Assembly: GCA_030435675.1 (NCBI GenBank)
Contig: CM059622.1
Location: 2,418,001 to 2,482,000 of the forward strand
Length of the DNA stretch: 64,000 nt
Direction of reading: 5' to 3'
DNA from: Steinernema hermaphroditum
Lineage: Eukaryota; Nematoda; Chromadorea; Rhabditida; Steinernematidae
The position numbers and the translations under genes are program-made. This document shows positions 20,518 through 32,244 of the stretch, piece after piece. Numbering within the stretch: the stretch's first letter is position 1; every line of letters begins with the position of its first letter. The notes beneath the pieces were generated by a model. It searched no databases. It had not been told where the DNA came from and worked only from the letters and a program-made list of their open reading frames with translations.

Positions 20518-22588
20518 TCAGTCGGCCCTCTCTGAGGGAATCGGCGACACCTGATTCAACGTGGACTCCTCCTCGGACTTCGTCACCGAAGCCGAGACAG
20601 TCTCCACCTCCTGGTCGTCCTCCAGATCGTCGTCGTCGGTCGTCGGCGGCGCACTGCTCGGGATGGAAATCTCGTTGACGACGAGAATCTTCGAGTTCTC
20701 GCGAAATTGTGACGATGACGGCCTCGAGGAGACGTCGTCGTGGCGGAAGCGCGGAGTCGGAGTGGCGCTGATCACTTCTAATTCCTGCTGAAAGACGGAG
20801 TCAATTGAATTATCGTTAAGTGCCTTGGGTACCTTTGCGGAACTTCTCGAAGTGCCGTTGATCTCCACGACACTTCCATCCGGGCGGACTGTGACGATCG
20901 GGTTTCTGCCTCTGAAAAAGCGAGAATCTTCGACTTTTCTGCCAGCGCTTTTGGTACCTTTGGATGAGGTGATTGGCAAGGCGAGAGCCAAGTTGGCCAG
21001 CGCTTCTATTCGACGAATTGGACGTGGAGGGAGTGGAGTTGGACTGGGAAGACGGGGTCAGCTGTTCTGTGGCCACAGAGGCGTCCACCAGTTTCTTCAC
21101 CGGTGTTCGTGGCTCTGAGTCGATGATGCCGTCTTCTACCGTATCCGTTGCCTGATCGACGCGTACTGGAGCGTCCGCGAGACGACTGGTGATCTTTGTT
21201 TCTTCGCCTGAGGAGGCGATGGAAGATCGAGTACTAGGGCGTGCCTGAAAATTGAGGAATGTTGTGGTAAGCTATGGTAAAGCATCCGAAGCATCAGGTT
21301 GCTAAATAATTCTTTCCCTCCCTATAGCACCCAAATCACCCATATTTTCAATAGACAACCTACCTCATCTCGAAAGTTGCTCCTTATCAGCGGCCTGGAT
21401 GGTAGCTGCGGTGGAAGACTTCCCTTCGAACTGCTCAAGAATTTCGGCAGCTGCGTTCTGGCGATGTTCTGGATTTCGGCCGCCAGCGTCTCGTCGACTT
21501 TAGCCGAGCTGAGCGGTGACTCCCTCAACTTCATGATCAAAGCGTCGTCCTGCATCAGATGAGCCGTCATCTTCCTGGCGATCTCCTCTACTTGCGCTTC
21601 GCGATTCGATTCTGAAGTCGAAGACGACCATCCGTCTTCGGTCGTCGACTTCGGAGACCGCAGGCGACGACTTCTTTGCGTAGTCGATACATCGGATGAG
21701 GAACTGGAAGAAGAGACTGGGGTTCGGGGAGATCGCCGGATTTTCTTCGTCGTCACCACCGGTGGCGGCTTTGGCGGAGTCGTTCGGCTATGGGCAACTT
21801 CGCGAAAACCGGCAGTGTCGAATGGAGGGACCGTCTTGGGGATGGGAGGTGTGGGCATGGGAACTTTTCGATCTTGCGGCGGCATCCACGGTGGATTGTC
21901 ACGTGGCACACGAACGAGAATCTGTTCAGGGGATTGAGATTCTCCCATGGCGAGCATTTGGAGGAGTTCTCCATTGTTCGGAGGTGGTTTTCCACTTTTT
22001 ACGCATCGGATCTCCTCCTGAAATGCTTAAATTGGACTGGCAAAAAAAGCATATTTCGAATAAGTGATTCTAAGGCCGATTCTCGGCTCCATTCCTGAGT
22101 TCGGTTTACTTATGAAATACTTACATTGACTAGTACAAAACAAATGATTTTTGGCCCGATTCTGGACTCTCCTTCAGATGATGGAATCTGGTTTAGGTGT
22201 AGCTGTCTTTCATAATCTTGGATTGATTGGATTCTGCCTCAGATTTTGCATTATGTAGCATCCCACTTAATCCATATACACATTTTGGGCCTTTTTAAAC
22301 GTGAATTCTTGTTTATATCGATTACATCGATCTCGTCAAACGAAAATTTCCTTCATTCCCACTAATAGACCCAAAAAATCGACAAAAAGAAGGACTCACA
22401 CAAAGCTGCAGGTAGAGCTTCCGCAACTGCTCGATCGATTCGACGGTGACCGCATCGGCGCTGATAGGCCTGTCGAAGTTCTTCTTCGTCAAACAGTCCA
22501 ACGTGACGTTGTTGGCGTTTTGTGAAAGGCGCGTAATCGTATCCCGCACCGACAAACTCAAATTCACGTGCTCGTGCGATCGGGCCAT
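20518..22588 (-). CDS. Large, mostly disordered protein of unknown function
   Basis: Exons 22400-22588, 21364-22017, 20958-21244, 20833-20911 and 20518-20787 join in frame to 492 residues. The first 63 residues look folded or coiled (SLSVRDTITRLSQNANN, VESIEQLRKLYLQLC). Then come Pro-rich (MPTPPIPKTVPP), Ser-rich (SSSSSSSD) and basic stretches, a helical patch VEEIARKMTAHLMQDD, and a compact island NPIVTVRPDGSVVEING, before an acidic Ser/Thr tail. The start was set at MARSHEHV. The 45-bp intron at 20788-20832 has splice sites but is also open and in frame, so it may be retained, adding 15 residues. No family was recognised; a scaffold or centrosomal-type protein is a guess. Confidence 0.7.
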
Positions 22589-22767
22589 CGACCCGGACTC
22601 GCGCGCACGCAAGTAATAAATGGAATGGGGCGAGGCGGCCGTTATAGACATAGACAGAAAGCGAGACGGGTCGTCGGCGATCGAAACAGCGCCGAATTGG
22701 GCGCCAACGGCAGGTGTGACGCCTCTTGCCGGGGTATGTGACAAAGGAGAGAATAGTCCTTCTATGG

Positions 22768-22840
22768 GCCATGATAGCTCAGTTGGGAGAGCGTTAGACT
22801 GAAGATCTAAAGGTCGCCGGTTCGATCCCGGCTCGTGGCA
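22768..22840 (+). tRNA. tRNA-Phe(GAA)
   Basis: 73 nt including discriminator A: acceptor GCCATGA/TCGTGGC, D arm GCTCAGTTGGGAGAGC, loop CTGAAGA, T arm CCGGTTCGATCCCGG, followed by TTTTT. Fully canonical and probably the source of the degenerate copies elsewhere in the window. Confidence 0.95.
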
Positions 22841-23262
22841 TTTTTGTTGTTTTGTTTTACGATTTATGGGAGAGATAGGGAACATAACTCTTTATCCCAC
22901 AATGCTAAGATGCTCAGTTCTACTTACTCTATAGGATCTGACCAAAACGAATCAAATATGAGCAGGAAGTCAGCCTTATTTTAACAGACAAACTCATTTC
23001 GAACGAAAGGTATATCGGTGTCCGAAATCAGACCTTTAAAAAGGAGAAAGACAGTCTATTTGATGAGGTATCTCTCTCGAAAGTCACTTTATTCCTTATC
23101 CGCTGGTGTCTCTTATGTAGAGGCTAGGGGGTACATGAAAACTGTCCACTACAATGGGCGCGATTCTGTTGATATCATGTTGCAGATCCCCGCCTTGATA
23201 TATGCGATGTGACCGTTTAATAATCTTCACCTCAAGTATCACATTCAATCAACACTTCATTT

Positions 23263-26200
23263 TCACGATTTCTCACTCTTTGATTCCTTGAAATCATCGT
23301 CATTTCCGAGAACTCCGCCCCTTCGAGCAGACAATAGGATATGGAAGCGACGAGACGTCTTTGTCGGCGGCTTCCCTTTGAAGTACGTCTCGATGAACTT
23401 GGTGGCCACAGGGTTTCTCAAGGCTCCTTTGAACACATACTTCTGGATCTTCCTTTTGATTGTCTGAAGAGGATTGACTGTATCAGAACCACACTCTGCA
23501 CCGTACCTCTTGGAGGATAAAGTCGAAGTTCTTCTCAAGAACCTCAACGTCTTCTGTTCTTACCATCGCCTCCAGAACCATCTTCTTCTCACCCTCGTCC
23601 TCCGTTCGCTCGAAGATCTCTTTCAAGTCGTTAAATCCATCGGCGCCAAATTTAGACGCATGCCGTCGGAAGGCACTCCTCTTCGGGAAGAGCTCCGTGT
23701 TCTGCGGTATAGAGCCATTCAGGTAGCCCTGGAAGTAGTCCTCGAAGTCGAATTTCTGCGTCAATGGTTTCTCCGAGTACGGATGATATCTATCTTCAGC
23801 GAACTGGTTGATATCGTTGATCGTCTCGTTGATCCGGTTCGTCGTGAACACATCGCCCAGAGGACTGCCCCATAGTCCAGTAGTAAAATCGTTGAACTTC
23901 CCCACGGACAGAAGAATCCCCTCGTACATGTTCTGTAGGAGATAAGACTCGTAGTTGTTTCCATCGAGTGCGGCGCTCAAGAGGAGCTCTTCCAACGCGT
24001 TCCACACGATGATTTGGTTTTCCCACATCACGCCTTCTTGAAAGATGCGTTGCACCCATAGTGGGAACTTCGGTATCTTCTCCTAAAATGGGCCCGAAGT
24101 TATAGGTTCGAATGGTGGGGTTCATGCTTTGAAACGTAAGTGATAAACTGATCAATAGAATGGTTCAAGAATTCATCAGTGGTATCTATAGAAATAGTAG
24201 AAGAAGGGACCTTATTGCCATGATAGCTCAGTTGTGAGAGCGTTAGACTGAAGATCTAAAGGTCGCCGGTTCGATCCCGGCTCATGGCATTTTTTCTTAT
24301 TCATCTTCAGTCTGTTTAATCTTTAATCTGACATCTTTTTTAATCAGTTTTCGTGGTGACCAATACATCGACTTTTCTTGAAATGACCGACTAGAATTGG
24401 CTATCATTTAACTGGGTCCAGAATCTGTATAAAGACTTCTAGTCTTACCTAGAAAGACTTACCCGAATTCTAAAGTCTCGCACTATAGTGAATCGATCCA
24501 AGTAGTTGATGAGTTTGTTCTGCATTGGATTGAGAAGCTGCTCCATAAGATAGTCGTTGTACAGTACTTTGTAGTAGTTACTGGCGTTATTCGAAACCTA
24601 CGATTACATACAAGAGACAGCGAACAGAACGATGGACCTACGTGATACCAGAAGCGCTCTCTAGTTTGGTCGCAGTTGATATTCAATCTGTCTCCTGAAT
24701 CGTTCAATATTATAGCGAAGATGAAGAAGCAATGTTGATGTTGATCGGTGAACTGGACTGGGATAGGGTAGAATTGTGTGGGATAGTTCTGGCCGGAAGC
24801 GGTAGCCGGGATGTAGAGATTCTGCGTTAGCGCCGGTCCGCTAGGATAGTCTTTTTCGGCCATGAGATGTACGACCGGGTAGAAGCGGGTGCTAGCCCAG
24901 AAGTCGATAGTCCTGATGGCATCCTGAAATTTTGGAATCAGTCCCGGCCTCGAAGTATTAATTTGAGTAAATTTCACTTTCCCGCGCTCACATTTGAATA
25001 ACTATGGTGATACGATGGAAATGGAACTGCCTGCTCTATGACACGATTCTCAAAGCACCAAACCAGAATAGTTTCAGACAATCTTCGAAAAGAACTTAGG
25101 CATGGGCCGGCGATAGCTTGAGATATGCATCGAGGCAGAAGTGAGGTATGAACTGGAAGAAGCATAGGATCTGTGAAGGGATAGTCATGTACGGAGAAGG
25201 GATGGTCATGGTCACTGGGACGGAAACTGGTGAGGAATTAGGAATGAGCCATAAACCGGGAAAAGGGCGATGTTTGAATCAGGGAACGGATGAGGCATGT
25301 ATCGGACTGGAAGACTGGGAAAGATGAGAGGATGAGATTGAAAAAGAGAAGAAGGTTGGATCGGAGATGGGATGGGGCATAAAGCGGGAAAGGAATGAAC
25401 ATGAATAGGGCATCGGATAAAGCATGGTTCAGGAGATAGCTGCTTCACGCCTTCCTGAATTTTAAGAAAGCATAAAGCCACTATGGTTCAATGTTCAAGC
25501 TCTGAAAGAGCAGTACAGTCGCACTTGTTTAGTCTTCATTCTCTATTCGACGGCATTTGGGCTACTCTTCGACCATGGAAAAGAGGGACGAGTCTGAACA
25601 GAGTCAGAGTCTAGATCTTCTTATTATCGATCGTCACTGACGGGATGTAATCATATCATACCATAGCTTGTTGACCTGTTGCACAGCAGCAACCTAACTT
25701 TTTCCAAAACTTCTTTGACAGATGTTAACCTATCGAGTAGCTAGTATCATACCATAGCTATTGCCCCTTTCACAGCCGACAAGAAACATACATTGGTCGA
25801 TCCCGATTCGGGGTTCTGCGACGCTTTCTCAACGAACCCAGACAGGTCGGAGTAATCGAAGTACTCCTGCTGTACGGGAACTACGTGTCTCAATTCTTGT
25901 TTGTAGGTTGTTGCGTAATGCTCGATCATCGCCTTCACGCCCTCCACGAAGCCCGAATACGGAGTTCTGAAATTGGCCATCTGCCGTAGCCACTGTGTCG
26001 ATTTGTACGTCGCGAACATCGTGTCCAATTCGTCGACGTTGACAACAGTATCGTATAAATTCTAAAAGGGGTCACAAAAGTCTAAACTCGTCGCCCTACG
26101 ACAAGAGGCTTGGCCGTGTCATTGTGCGCTACAGTATCCTCCGAGAAGACGTCGTTTAAGTGCTCCTCCAGGTACATTCCCATGACGTCCAGCTTTATTC

Positions 26201-28206
26201 TGTCTTTTTGTTCGTAGAGGTAGTCCAATGCGAAGTAGGAGGAAAGACCTTGGGAAAAGAACAGGTTCTTGTATTTCCACTAAATAAATCGCTGAGTCCT
26301 GAGGTGAAACGTCTCGTGTGTGATACCATGATGATCGAGTAGAAGAACCAGTGGTCGTAGGCGGAACGGACGATCTGGTAGCGAATCTCTTCGCGTTTCC
26401 ACTCCCACGACGGGTCCGTTGTGTCGTCCCAATTCTCGATGTACCTCTTGGGCATTAATACCAGTTGGTTATACACTTGTGGACCTGCATAGGTTTTCGG
26501 TTATTGGTTGCTCCACATTTGATGGCAGCCTCGAAGCTGATCCACTTGAAAGTGGCATGCTAATGTCTTCAAAGCTGATCAATCGCGCTAATACCTCTAG
26601 GACAGGCCTTTCTTTTGTCCGGATGACAAAAAAAAAACACAAGACAACACCACATATAGTACGCTTATTGGCAATGGCCAGTGCTAAGCCTCATCAAAGT
26701 AGTTTTACTAGTCCCTCGCTGTTGCTTTTTGGCCAGAAATCTGTGTCATTCATTTTTGCATCTCTATTATCTACCCTTGGTTGAATGTGTGCATCAGAAG
26801 TTCAGCTTTTTGGGGTTCGGGTCATCCACGCTTCCATGGTCGACTGTGCGCTCATACCTCGAAAAGTCTCCTCGTCCAAAGGTTCGTCATCGATGATCAG
26901 AATGTTGATATCCGTATGTTCGGCATTGTCCCTCGTCAAGTCCTTTCTCTGCGGACCGATGCGTGCCTCCAGCCAGTCCCAGGCTTGTGCGAACAGCCAG
27001 CAGTGGGTCATGTGGTCGTTAGTCTCACCGGGATCGATGGACAGCACGTAGACCGGACGACGCTGGAGATCTGTGTAGCACTAAATTACCTAGTTCGCCT
27101 TCTGTAACCAAAGGAGATCCTACCCATCCTCGTTTGTGAAACTTTCCAATGGCGAAACCAACTCCCGACGTCGGGATGGGAAAGTTGACTCCGGTCACTG
27201 GTTGCCACATTCCTTGGAAGTAGTTATCGGGGTCGTACAAGAATTCCATCGGCTGATTCGACAGAACTTGCATCTCGCGTTGGTCAGCGAACAGTTTTGA
27301 CTTTACCACAATGTTCACGAAGGCTTTGTACGTGGGTAGATTGACGCAGGGGAACACTTTGGGCATTCGGTTATGCTGAAACGGGGGTAGGGGTAAGTTG
27401 AGGCCGAAAAAGAGAAGGACTCGACGTGGCAGGTGCCAATCGGACTCAAACTTTTGAAGCTCAAGAATATCCAAGAATGTTGGTACCTAAGATTTACACC
27501 ATTTAGAGACAGAGCTCTACAGAGCTTTCGAGGTCAGTTTTTGTGACCTTAAGAATCAGCCGGACTATCAACCAGGTACTTATCAGTTCGTTTTTTGAAG
27601 AATTCCATGAAAGCTGGCTCCTCAACTGACCTTGAAATGTGAAATAATGAATTTGTTTCCACCATGCTCTCGCAAGTAGATGCCGTCTCCAGGATTCGTT
27701 CCGAGGGTGAACTTGAAGGCGAAGAAGATCGAGACCTTGACTCCCATGAGACTCGGGTCGTCGTCCCTCTTTTCCAGAGTGAAGTAGGTGAAATTGCCGC
27801 TGTCGTCGAACTTATCTTCACTCGTTTTAGGGAAGATTCCTGAAGATCTCTAGTAATTACCTCTACAGAACAAACCTCAACCCACTTTTTACCGTATCCC
27901 AACGGGGATCTCTCACACTGACGTAGGGAGATATCAGATTTATCTCATAGCCGTCGTAGTGCAAGCCGAATCCCATCCAATAGAGGTCGAAGGTTGTCTA
28001 AAACTGTACTGTTTTGGCACTATGAGGTTCGCTACCGTAGCCCGGAGAATTCCATTTCCATGGTAGATTTCGCCGGGTCTCAGCTCTTCCGGAAGGAACA
28101 GCTCGAAATCGTACTGTTCCGGGATGAGCGAGTCGGGAAAGACCATGGACTCATAACCCTGAACCGTGCAGATCCATAGAAGGGAGAAGAAAAGGCACCA
28201 CCACAT
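23263..28206 (-). CDS. Secreted M1-family protein lacking the zinc site (pseudo-aminopeptidase)
   Basis: Twelve exons (28036-28206, 27886-27997, 27631-27839, 27124-27375, 26858-27062, 26327-26484, 26100-26279, 25792-26061, 24642-24923, 24463-24597, 23507-24082, 23263-23463) give 916 residues, the length of a full M1 enzyme. A signal peptide (MWWCLFFSLLWICTVQG) is followed by the N-terminal beta domain (PEQYDFELFLP, RMPKVFPCVNLP, LSNQPMEF), the catalytic-like domain and an ERAP1-C-like helical domain (DFWASTRFYPVV, NYYKVLYNDYLM). HExxH is replaced by SAYDH (357-361), the downstream zinc-binding Glu by Gln379 (FFSQGLSS), and GAMEN by GPQVY. It should therefore not be a peptidase; binding or scaffolding is likelier. 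Intron 10 holds a tRNA-Phe on the other strand. Confidence 0.85.
24217..24289 (+). tRNA. tRNA-Phe(GAA), in an intron of the M1-like gene
   Basis: Acceptor GCCATGA/TCATGGC, anticodon loop CTGAAGA and T arm CCGGTTCGATCCCGG are intact. The D loop reads AGTTGTGA, losing one of the paired Gs found in the copy at 22768. TTTTTT follows. Confidence 0.88.
25195..25470 (-). repeat. Degenerate pyrimidine-rich minisatellite (intron of M1-like gene)
   Basis: On the minus strand, variants of CCATGC, TTATCCC, CCCTATTC and CATTCCTTTCCC recur in loose units of a few tens of bases. A similar array lies at 50225-50455 in the other orientation. It opens a chance 89-codon frame rich in Pro, Phe and Ser that is not supported as coding. 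Confidence 0.5.
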
Positions 28207-28759
28207 CGCTGCAGGACTGCGGTGAACTGCGTTTTCGGGAAAGTAGACTGGGTTTTAAAGACTGAAATTGATATCCTATGGAACAAGTGCTAGTCCGATT
28301 TTGTGGAACGCAGTTCCAAAAACAGGATATTCCATATTGGATCAGGGAATTTGATTCTATTTTGCTCTCCAAATCGTCGCAAAGAGAACGCGAAATTCAA
28401 AAAGTGGCGTTTCAAGCAAATAGGGTCTGTTTTATGCAACGAATCGGGATCAAAGTACGTTGACATTCCGGAGAAACGATTGCTCATTTGTGTTCGGATG
28501 ACATTTCAATTGTGGAATCCTCTAACAATGTCGCCATTTGGTTTTTGTTTCGCTAACTTTACAAAACGGTGGAACTACGGCTCCCTGGTGTTGCAGGCCT
28601 TCTGGGAGCCGGGGCGATCATTGCGCCAACAACGACGGCCGAGAACGACCGCTCACTCAATCCATTCAGCAAATCTCAAGGAGAGCTGACCTCAGGGATA
28701 CAAATGAGAGACCCTTCTAACCTGTTGTTCTATAATTTGTAACCAGAGATCTCTGATGG
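28207..28759. other. Upstream region of the M1-like gene
   Basis: Frames here are short. GGAACTACGGCTCCCTGGTG followed by CAGGCCTTCTGGGAGCCGGG (near 28571) recurs near 42424 with few changes, so part of it is repetitive or a shared short exon. Confidence 0.35.
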
Positions 28760-28951
28760 ATGGACGCTGAGATGCCAACTGATCCGGCGCCGACTCCGGC
28801 TTCGACTCGATTTCGATTACGATTTATTCGTGGAATCATCAACATTACATCGAGCCACACCCCATATGAATTCATTGTTGCCGTTCCTCTTCTCTTGCTC
28901 GTTGTCGCCATTCTTCAGATCCGTTGTACGTTAATTTGTAACCGGGGATGA
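28760..28951 (+). CDS. Possible small single-pass membrane protein
   Basis: A 63-codon frame with a Pro/Ala/Thr-rich start, a basic patch (RFRLRFIRG) and one clear hydrophobic segment (FIVAVPLLLLVVAILQI). No homologue is recognised and the frame may be one exon of a longer gene or chance. Confidence 0.25.
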   Translation: MDAEMPTDPAPTPASTRFRLRFIRGIINITSSHTPYEFIVAVPLLLLVVAILQIRCTLICNRG

Positions 28952-29641
28952 ATTGAAACTGAGATGTCAACTGAATCTCGCTAGAAAGACCACAAGGAGA
29001 CCAAGGAGACCACGTAGTCGGATCATATCTCGCCCTGTGCAAAGTGAAGAGGATCGTCTGAAACGGACTGTTTCGGACTCTCTGGACTCTTTAAAGGATG
29101 GTGCATTCCGAACTTAAGTAAGCTTCTTTCTTCGTATTTGTCACAAAAGTTGGTTGGCAAAGAACCTTTCGCTTTCGTGCGGACCTAAACACTTGATCGA
29201 CCCATTTCTCGTAATGACGTTCGATAGAAACGTTTCTTTTTTTTGAGGCCATTTGAGAGCAAAGAACGTCGACATTTCATTTGATTGGATGACATTTCTG
29301 TCGGAATTTCTGAGGTTCTTGTAATCATATGATCGCTTCTCATGGGGAAAGCTCACTAAATGTTCTCAGGAAAAAAGTCGCCTGTTTCTATCCCTCTTCT
29401 TCTGAATTAACTGCTCTTTCTTCCTTGCAAAGGACTTTGCCCAGGCTCTGTTTGACCTACTTCTCTCATTCATAAGCAAGTGCTTGACAACAAGAACCTA
29501 ACCAGGAACCTAATCCGTCGGGTTTCTGAGAGCATAATCTTTTCAACGCTTCTGCTATTGTCGATCAGTTCGCTTTTTGTATTCACCTCCGCACATCTCT
29601 ATACACATATGTACATAACACAGACTCGATCGACTGTGTCC
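28952..29641. other. Intergenic, no gene seen
   Basis: AT-rich, only short frames without motifs. Confidence 0.35.
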
Positions 29642-30949
29642 CTACACAGCAACAACGGGATGGTGCGTCCTTCGCTCCCTTCGTTCCACTTTGTGGAGCG
29701 CAAACGCGAGGAAGTAAATAAGGAGCATCAGCCGGATGAAGAGCACAACGGCGAAGACCTCGCTATCAATCGAATCTGTAAACATGACTTGTGTACTCGG
29801 CGGCGATAACTCGACGCTTACAAGGCAAGTCGAGGTGAAAGGAGACGATGCCGATTATGGAGATCAATATCATGAAGAGCTGAAATGACAAAATTTGCAT
29901 TTTTTGGTCTTCATGGATGGATAATATTTAACTGCGATATGTATCTAGAAAGTTCTCTTCTAACGTTTTCTAGATGTCCTGTATGTAAACTGAGAATACA
30001 CGGGTTCATTGGTCTGTAATGAGTACCCGGGCCGACCCCGAATCGAACACCTTCGTAATGCGCCACACAGACAGTTCAGAGGACAGTTCGAGACCACCAA
30101 TTGTTTATCGGGTTCGACTGGAATAAAAACGATTCTATGAGCGCCTATCTTGCTGTTTGCAAGGAGCATGCTATAGTGTGCCTACATTCAAATAAGATCG
30201 TTTTCGTGTGTTTATGACCTAAAAGAGACAAACCAAAGTTTGCAGAAACCTATGCAGAAGCCGAATGCCTGCGACCGATCCGTTGGCGAAGCCCGTATTC
30301 AGTTTGCATGGAGCATCGGCAAAGGCCAGCCCAGTCTCGATTTGACTACTTTTTGGAGCTAAGCCTGGCTAAAGCGGAAGTGAAAAGCATAAATGAATAG
30401 GCCGACTGTAGGCGAACCCCGTATTTATGTCACATAAGGCTCCGGTAGAGTCTTGGCTTGGCTTAAGTAACATAGATATGAAATTGTGGTTGAGTACGCT
30501 TATCTTATTGTCTGGTACTCGTTGGGCCGATTTCTATACATATTTAACGACTATAGGGCACTATGGATAGTGCCTTTTGTTGGTGTTTATAAAAACGTTA
30601 GTTTCAAAAACGTGATAGTTTGGTGCCCATGCCATTCTGCCTATACGTACCGTTTCCAGGATTACATAATTCAAAAATGCTTACCTCATAAGCAGAATAG
30701 AACAAGATGAGATCAACGGAGACGGAGGCGTCGCTTGCCACCCCAATAAACAAACATAACAACGCTATAGAGCCGACGATCACAGTGCTACAGTAAAAGG
30801 AGAAGTCCTGGATGGCGTGATCTCTGGCGGCGACGACAACGACGAACACAAGAAGGCTGAAGAACACACGCACTACGACATTCTCCTGAAGTCACAAATC
30901 AGATGCATGACGGAGGGGCGCCTCTCACCTGCTTATCGAAGTGGTGCAT
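29642..30949 (-). CDS. Four-TM membrane protein, cluster member A
   Basis: Exons 30929-30949, 30685-30885, 29822-29879 and 29642-29775 join to 137 residues. After a seven-residue first exon (MHHFDKQ) come four hydrophobic segments, two in exon 2 (for example FFSLLVFVVVVAA and STVIVGSIALLCLF) and two in the last exons (LFMILISIIGIV, VVLFIRLMLLIYFLAFAL), then a basic tail VERRERRTHH. It shares with members B, C and D the tiny first exon, the phase-0 intron after Y-x-x-Y-E and a phase-1 intron between TM3 and TM4. No known family was recognised. Confidence 0.72.
29985..30100 (-). repeat. tRNA-like SINE-type repeat, copy 1
   Basis: Shares GGGTTCATTGGTCTGT and, ~60 bp on, CCGAA-TCGAACACC and GCGCCACACAGACAGTT with 40345-40495. 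Read on the minus strand it has a box-A-like GTGTGGCGCATTACG and a box-B-like GTGTTCGATTC. It lies in the long intron of membrane protein A. Confidence 0.45.
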
Positions 30950-32137
30950 CGTTGGGTCAAAAAGAGACAGCGAACGGGGTGACTATATAGCGCGCTTTAT
31001 CGCCAGCCCGCCCATAAATCATGGAAAGGCGAAGGGCTAGATGGCAACACCGGAAGAAGAGGGCTTCTGACTACACCGTTGCTGTCTACTTGGCCATCTT
31101 ATGAACGGGGTGAATGGGCTGTCGATAAGAGTCTTGTGACGATAACTCATAAATTGTCAGTTTTTTTTTTGCAAAACTCTTTGTTTTGACTTATCGACAA
31201 TTCGATTCTTAATGGGTGGTTTGGCACATTTTACGACATAACAGGCCGAACCATTGAGCCGGCTTACGAATCAAACGCCAAAAGATCGACCGGTCACCGG
31301 CCCTGTTAGTACGAGAAATGAAGTGGAGGGACACGTGGAAGGGCGGTGGTGTTATTCGCGACTTTTGGAGCTGAGAAGGACGGTCGTACTTAAGCAGAAA
31401 CGGCTATTTCGGAGCAGTTATCGCCGGCTGCAATCTGATTCACTGTTGTTTATCATATAATTCGGAAAGTCGAAAGTGCATTGGTGCTGGATAGGACGGG
31501 AAATACGGATGGGGCCAATCACCAGGATCTCACCTGAGAATAAGGGAAGCCCATGTTTGCACTTTACCACATACAGCATGCATTTCTTCCGCATTCTGTT
31601 GAAAGAGATAATAACTTTCATCGTAATCGTACGATTATTGTGAAATGTGTCAAGACATGACCGGCACATATTTACAAACAACCACTTCTCTGCATGTTTC
31701 TTCATCCTCATAGACCGTTACTGATGGAAGCATCGTCTTTGGGGACCTTTTTGTGTAGAAAACAGCGCTTCATGTCTGTCGCAGGTGCAGACAATAATCC
31801 TTAATCCCATTCAATCCGATAAACAAAAAAACCGGCCGGTCGATCATTTAAGCTCCTTTTCAAATGAAGTCAGAATTTAAAGACTTGACTCATTAACTTC
31901 CTTACTTCGACTATGGATGCCCTGAGCCAACCGGTTGTCTCGTCCGTGTTTATGTAAATGACTTCTGTATCTGTCTAAAAGTGCAGAGACGGTTGTCGCT
32001 AAGACAGATACTGCCTCAAATATTCGCGTAGCTCAAGCACAACGATCTTTTTATAAGGGGAATACACTCAAAGACGAACTTTAAAAAATGAAAAAAAAAA
32101 ACAAAATATAACAGTTTTCAGCGACAGCAGTACATGT
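30950..32137. other. Intergenic between membrane protein A and a tRNA-Leu
   Basis: No supported gene. Frames at 31254-31460 and 31418-31711 lack motifs and splice context. Confidence 0.35.
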
Positions 32138-32244
32138 GCACGGATGGCCGAGTGGTCTAAGGCGCCAGACTCAAGCGATAGCTTAACGCGACGGAGCGTT
32201 CTGGTATCGGTATCGATGCGTGGGTTCGAATCCCACTCCGTGCA
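32138..32244 (+). tRNA. tRNA-Leu(CAA) with a ~23-nt intron, copy 1
   Basis: Acceptor GCACGGA/TCCGTGC, D arm GGCCGAGTGGTCTAAGGC, anticodon loop CTCAAG interrupted after position 37 by ~23 nt starting CGATAGCTTAACGCG, variable arm TATCGGTATCGATG and T arm GTGGGTTCGAATCCCAC. Discriminator A and a T run follow. Introns in Leu-CAA tRNAs are common in animals. Confidence 0.93.

Noticed and set aside
25212..25481. 89-codon minus frame in an M1-like gene intron
   Set aside because: Arises from the pyrimidine minisatellite; the flanking M1 exons join in phase without it.
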